A DNA stretch of 64,000 nucleotides from Macrosoma leucophasiata. Taxonomy: Eukaryota; Arthropoda; Insecta; Lepidoptera; Hedylidae. The DNA lies in NCBI GenBank assembly GCA_036365455.1, contig JAWQUS010000003.1, positions 2,748,001 through 2,812,000 on the forward strand. The letters are read 5' to 3'. Made by a program: the position numbers and the translations under genes. How positions within the stretch are numbered: position 1 is the stretch's first letter; every line of letters starts with the position of its first letter. The notes beneath the pieces were generated by a model, which was given only the letters and a program-made list of their open reading frames with translations, made no database searches and had not been told where the DNA came from. Below, in pieces: positions 61,728 to 64,000 of this stretch.

Positions 61728-61960
61728 AAGGTAAGCAAACAAGCGTGCAGTTCACATGGATGTTAAGTGATGACTGCAGTTTAAAGACATCTACATAAAA
61801 ACCGGGAGCGGGACATCTGGCGCTCCACACTCTCTGCCTACCCCGTTAGGGACCTGGCGTGAAGATACATACATAAAAACCAGAGGTCAAAATGCAGATG
61901 CGTTGCCCTGAGACCTAAACTGTTACGTCGCTGTGATAGTTATAACGGAGTCTTTTTTGA
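61728..61960 (-). mobile_element. SINE-A, CCAGAGG subfamily, split by LINE-B
   Basis: 61728-61803 and 61871-61960 rejoin across the duplicated ACATAAAAACC (61793-61803, 61871-61881). Confidence 0.8.
61804..61870 (+). mobile_element. LINE-B 3' tail, 67-bp insertion
   Basis: GGGAGCGGGACATCTGGCGC, CTGCCTACCCCGTTAGGGAC and GGCGTGAAGATACAT. Extreme 5' truncation with an 11-bp TSD; it marks the minimal 3' end sufficient to be carried by the machinery. Confidence 0.85.
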
Positions 61961-61999
61961 GGCCAGCCCTTATTTCTAAATGCAGGTAATTTAGGCAGT

Positions 62000-62526
62000 T
62001 TAGCTCTCTAAAAATTTTTCGAGTAAAATACATTTGGTCGACTATTACTCGCAAACTTATAATGCCAACTTAAGTGTGATAGTTTTCCTTTTAATTTCGT
62101 TATGTGTAGTTACGATTGCTGTAATGTTTGAATTTCTAATAACAACCGTTCAGTTGGTAGTGGGGGGAACACTTGACTCTAACGAAAATTGGCACTTTAA
62201 AGATTAATAAGTCACGAGCAGTCAACTAAATCGAAAAAATGATTTTAGCACACCCCTAACATTTTTTAAAGCCCTATCCAACGATAACCCACACTATATT
62301 GAAAACGAAAAATATAAAAAAGATATTTGCACGTTTCATGTAGGATAGGTACCCTTAATTATTTTATTTTTCATGGTTTTATTCTACCACTTTGTCGGCG
62401 TGATTAAGGTATATACTTGTGCCAAATTTCAAGTCTCTAGTATCAATAGCTTTTGCGCTAAACCACGGACGGACAGACGGACGTGGCGAAACTATAAAGG
62501 TTCCTTGTTTACTACGGAACCTAAAA
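62000..62526 (-). mobile_element. 540-bp repeat, second copy
   Basis: AACACTTGACTCTAACG, CCACTTTGTCGGCGTGATTA, GGACGGACAGACGGACG and ACTACGGAACCT match 44389-44925. The minus-strand 158-codon frame (62379-62855) crosses its edge and is not a gene. Confidence 0.65.
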
Positions 62527-62952
62527 AAGAAGTCTGAATTGCTTTTGACAATATCAAATGATCCTACTGTGTAAAAACAAAGTGTTATGCAACTGGCGTA
62601 GTACATTTCAGTTTGTGTGTCCGTGCCAAATTTTGAATGAAATACAATCTCACTTCTACATATCGGCGTAAACATTCTATGTTTATTAACCAACGTTATT
62701 TTGGCATGGGCTGCTAGTTTTAATCGTGGCGTAAACCTGTCTTTTCTTCCCCTGAGTTTAAATAACCCTCTTTTGTGATAACTACACTGTATTTTGTTTA
62801 TGGAACCGATCTGCGTTGGTTTATTTAGGTTAAATTTTGTGTCGTGCGATAACATACGAGTAGTTCTTAATAGTGATGATGTAAATCAAACAACTTTCAA
62901 CATTTTGATTTTAGAATAAAATGGATATTTTTCAAATAGGTACATAACATAC
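62527..62952. other. Gap without genes
   Basis: Nothing recognised. Confidence 0.5.
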
Positions 62953-63265
62953 CATAGAGCAACGCGGGCCACCGGCCGCCGCGGCGTACCGGAGGGGAGT
63001 AGTCATAGCGTTTATTACCGATGCAAAACAGTCTGTCATTTTTTGCGGGGGGAAATACGTGCGACACACACACTACAAAAATTGTCTTTTACTACGAAAC
63101 CCACACCTTGACTTTAGCAAAATACATCAACAATTTCACGTACACATTTAAACTTATAGTTAAATGGCATAGGGTCACTTGGGCTTGTACTTTGACAGAG
63201 GGGAAAGCTTGCATATTGCTGCTCCCCTCCGGTCCGCCGCGGCCGGTGGCCCGTGTTGCTCTATG
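62953..63265. mobile_element. MITE1 copy E
   Basis: ATACCATAGAGCAACGCG to TTGCTCTATGGTACAT; here the inverted symmetry extends into TACCATAG/CTATGGTA, suggesting a TA target duplication. The most complete copy. Confidence 0.85.
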
Positions 63266-63446
63266 GTACATAAATAGTTAAATACACAAAGTTTCTTATT
63301 AACACAAATATGAGTTCGCATTACAAGAAAAAAAAACAACGCGTTGCACTCTGGGGGTGCCGGCAGAAGTGAGAACTTGAATATTAACGTTGAGCATCTT
63401 TGCCCACCACCACTTTCACCACAACCACTATCAAGTACGTAGGGGC

Positions 63447-63551
63447 CACTAATTTACATAAATGTTCCAAATTTCTACTCAATCGGGCCAGTATTTTTGC
63501 AGCAAATTGGCTGTGACAGACGGACAGATAAATAGAGTCCATGATCCTTTA
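63447..63551 (-). mobile_element. Fragment of the 570-bp repeat
   Basis: CTACTCAATCGGGCCAGT and GCAAATTGGCTGTGACAGAC match 40080-40135. 63266-63446 holds nothing recognised. Confidence 0.6.
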
Positions 63552-63553
63552 TA

Positions 63554-63788
63554 GCTCGACGAACTGACGGCCGTTGGGGCAGAGGAGTTCTCGAGTGGCG
63601 AGCGCGTACCGGAAAGCGAAGTGTGGGCAGGCCTCCCACAATATGGACCGACGACCTGGTGAAAGTCGCGGGCAATCGCTGGATGAAGGCGGCCCAGAAC
63701 CGTTCGTTGTGGCATTCTTTGGGGGAGGCCTTTGTTCAGCAGTGGACGTCTTGTGGCTGAAATGATGATGATGATGATGATGATGATC
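63554..63788 (+). pseudogene. LINE-A (RTE) 3' end fragment
   Basis: ELTAVGAEEFSSGERVPESEV-type frames are shifted; the nucleotide match to 29850-30060 is clear (ACTGACGGCCGTTGGG, GAGTGGCGAGCGCGTACCGG). Here the codon that is TAG at 29885 reads TGG, supporting the nonsense call there. The tail is (TGA)n, about 9 units. Confidence 0.8.
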
Positions 63789-64000
63789 CTTTTTTATGTC
63801 ATGGAGTGGCAAAAAAACATACGATTTACGTTGATGGTAAGTAATATATATACAAGAAACCACAGATTTCAATGTTGATGTGAGCGTTGTCACTCCTGAG
63901 GCCTAAGATGGCAAAAAAAAACGAAATAAAAAACAGGGCCGTACAATACCACCTGATCGGAACACGATAGTACTGAACACTACCATTTATAGGCAAGTAG
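63788..64000 (-). mobile_element. SINE-A subfamily copy, running off the window
   Basis: TTTTTTATGTCATGGAGTGG to CACTACCATTTATAGGCAAG. Carries a small A-rich insertion (63911-63935). Confidence 0.75.

Noticed and set aside
62379..62855. 158-codon open frame on the minus strand
   Set aside because: About a third of it lies in the 540-bp dispersed repeat; the other copy of that repeat has no matching frame.

Overview
This window reads as intergenic, transposon-saturated DNA from a lepidopteran (moth or butterfly) nuclear genome. The organism call is inference. It rests on the combination of Helitron-like ends (TC start, CTAGT finish), RTE-, CR1/Jockey- and Dong/R4-like LINE remnants, a DD34D mariner, and several SINE families of the kind common in Lepidoptera. 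I found no intact host gene, no rRNA gene, no tRNA gene that looks functional, and no CRISPR or bacterial-style operon. The only sequence that resembles a non-standard protein-coding gene is a broken two-part fragment on the minus strand at 18736-19344.

Layout. 0-10 kb: a palindromic foldback element (868-1095), two TIR MITE families, large inverted repeats (3363-3800, 5891-6326), a tRNA-derived SINE inside a Helitron (4378-4927), and an RNase H LINE inside another Helitron (7157-8349). 10-24 kb: SINE copies, an RTE-like LINE-B tail, a 57-bp minisatellite (14300-14500), a second foldback element (16304-16513), two tRNA-half hairpins, and 5S-rRNA-derived SINEs. 24-31 kb: a decayed CR1/Jockey-like LINE (24929-26505, minus), a repeat-poor stretch with a 215-bp direct repeat, and an RTE copy nested in a SINE (29092-30062). 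31-43 kb: LINE-B tails, MITEs, a doubly interrupted SINE (35267-36304), and a cluster of a second tRNA-derived SINE. 43-50 kb: tRNA-like units, a duplicated segment (47311-47997 and 48494-49504), and a Dong/R4-like fragment. 50-64 kb: a mariner with both TIRs (51361-52636), a polyadenylated retroposon (53401-53784), a tandem duplication with an inserted DNA transposon (55265-58090), a third foldback element, and duplicated tRNA-like units (60315-60870).

The most abundant repeat, called SINE-A here, is about 300 bp. It runs from ACTGGTGGTAGAGCTCC to TTACATAAAA and occurs more than 30 times, complete or broken. The names SINE-A, T1, T2, MITE1, LINE-A, LINE-B, FB and X are labels for this report, not database names. 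Nested insertions with readable target-site duplications give relative ages: SINE-A is often the target of LINE-A, LINE-B, X, T2 and DNA elements, and LINE-B inserted into LINE-A. Three SINE families appear to carry 3' tails borrowed from three LINE lineages also present here. A recurring theme is inverted (snap-back) duplication at many scales. I could run no searches; family names come from recognised motifs.
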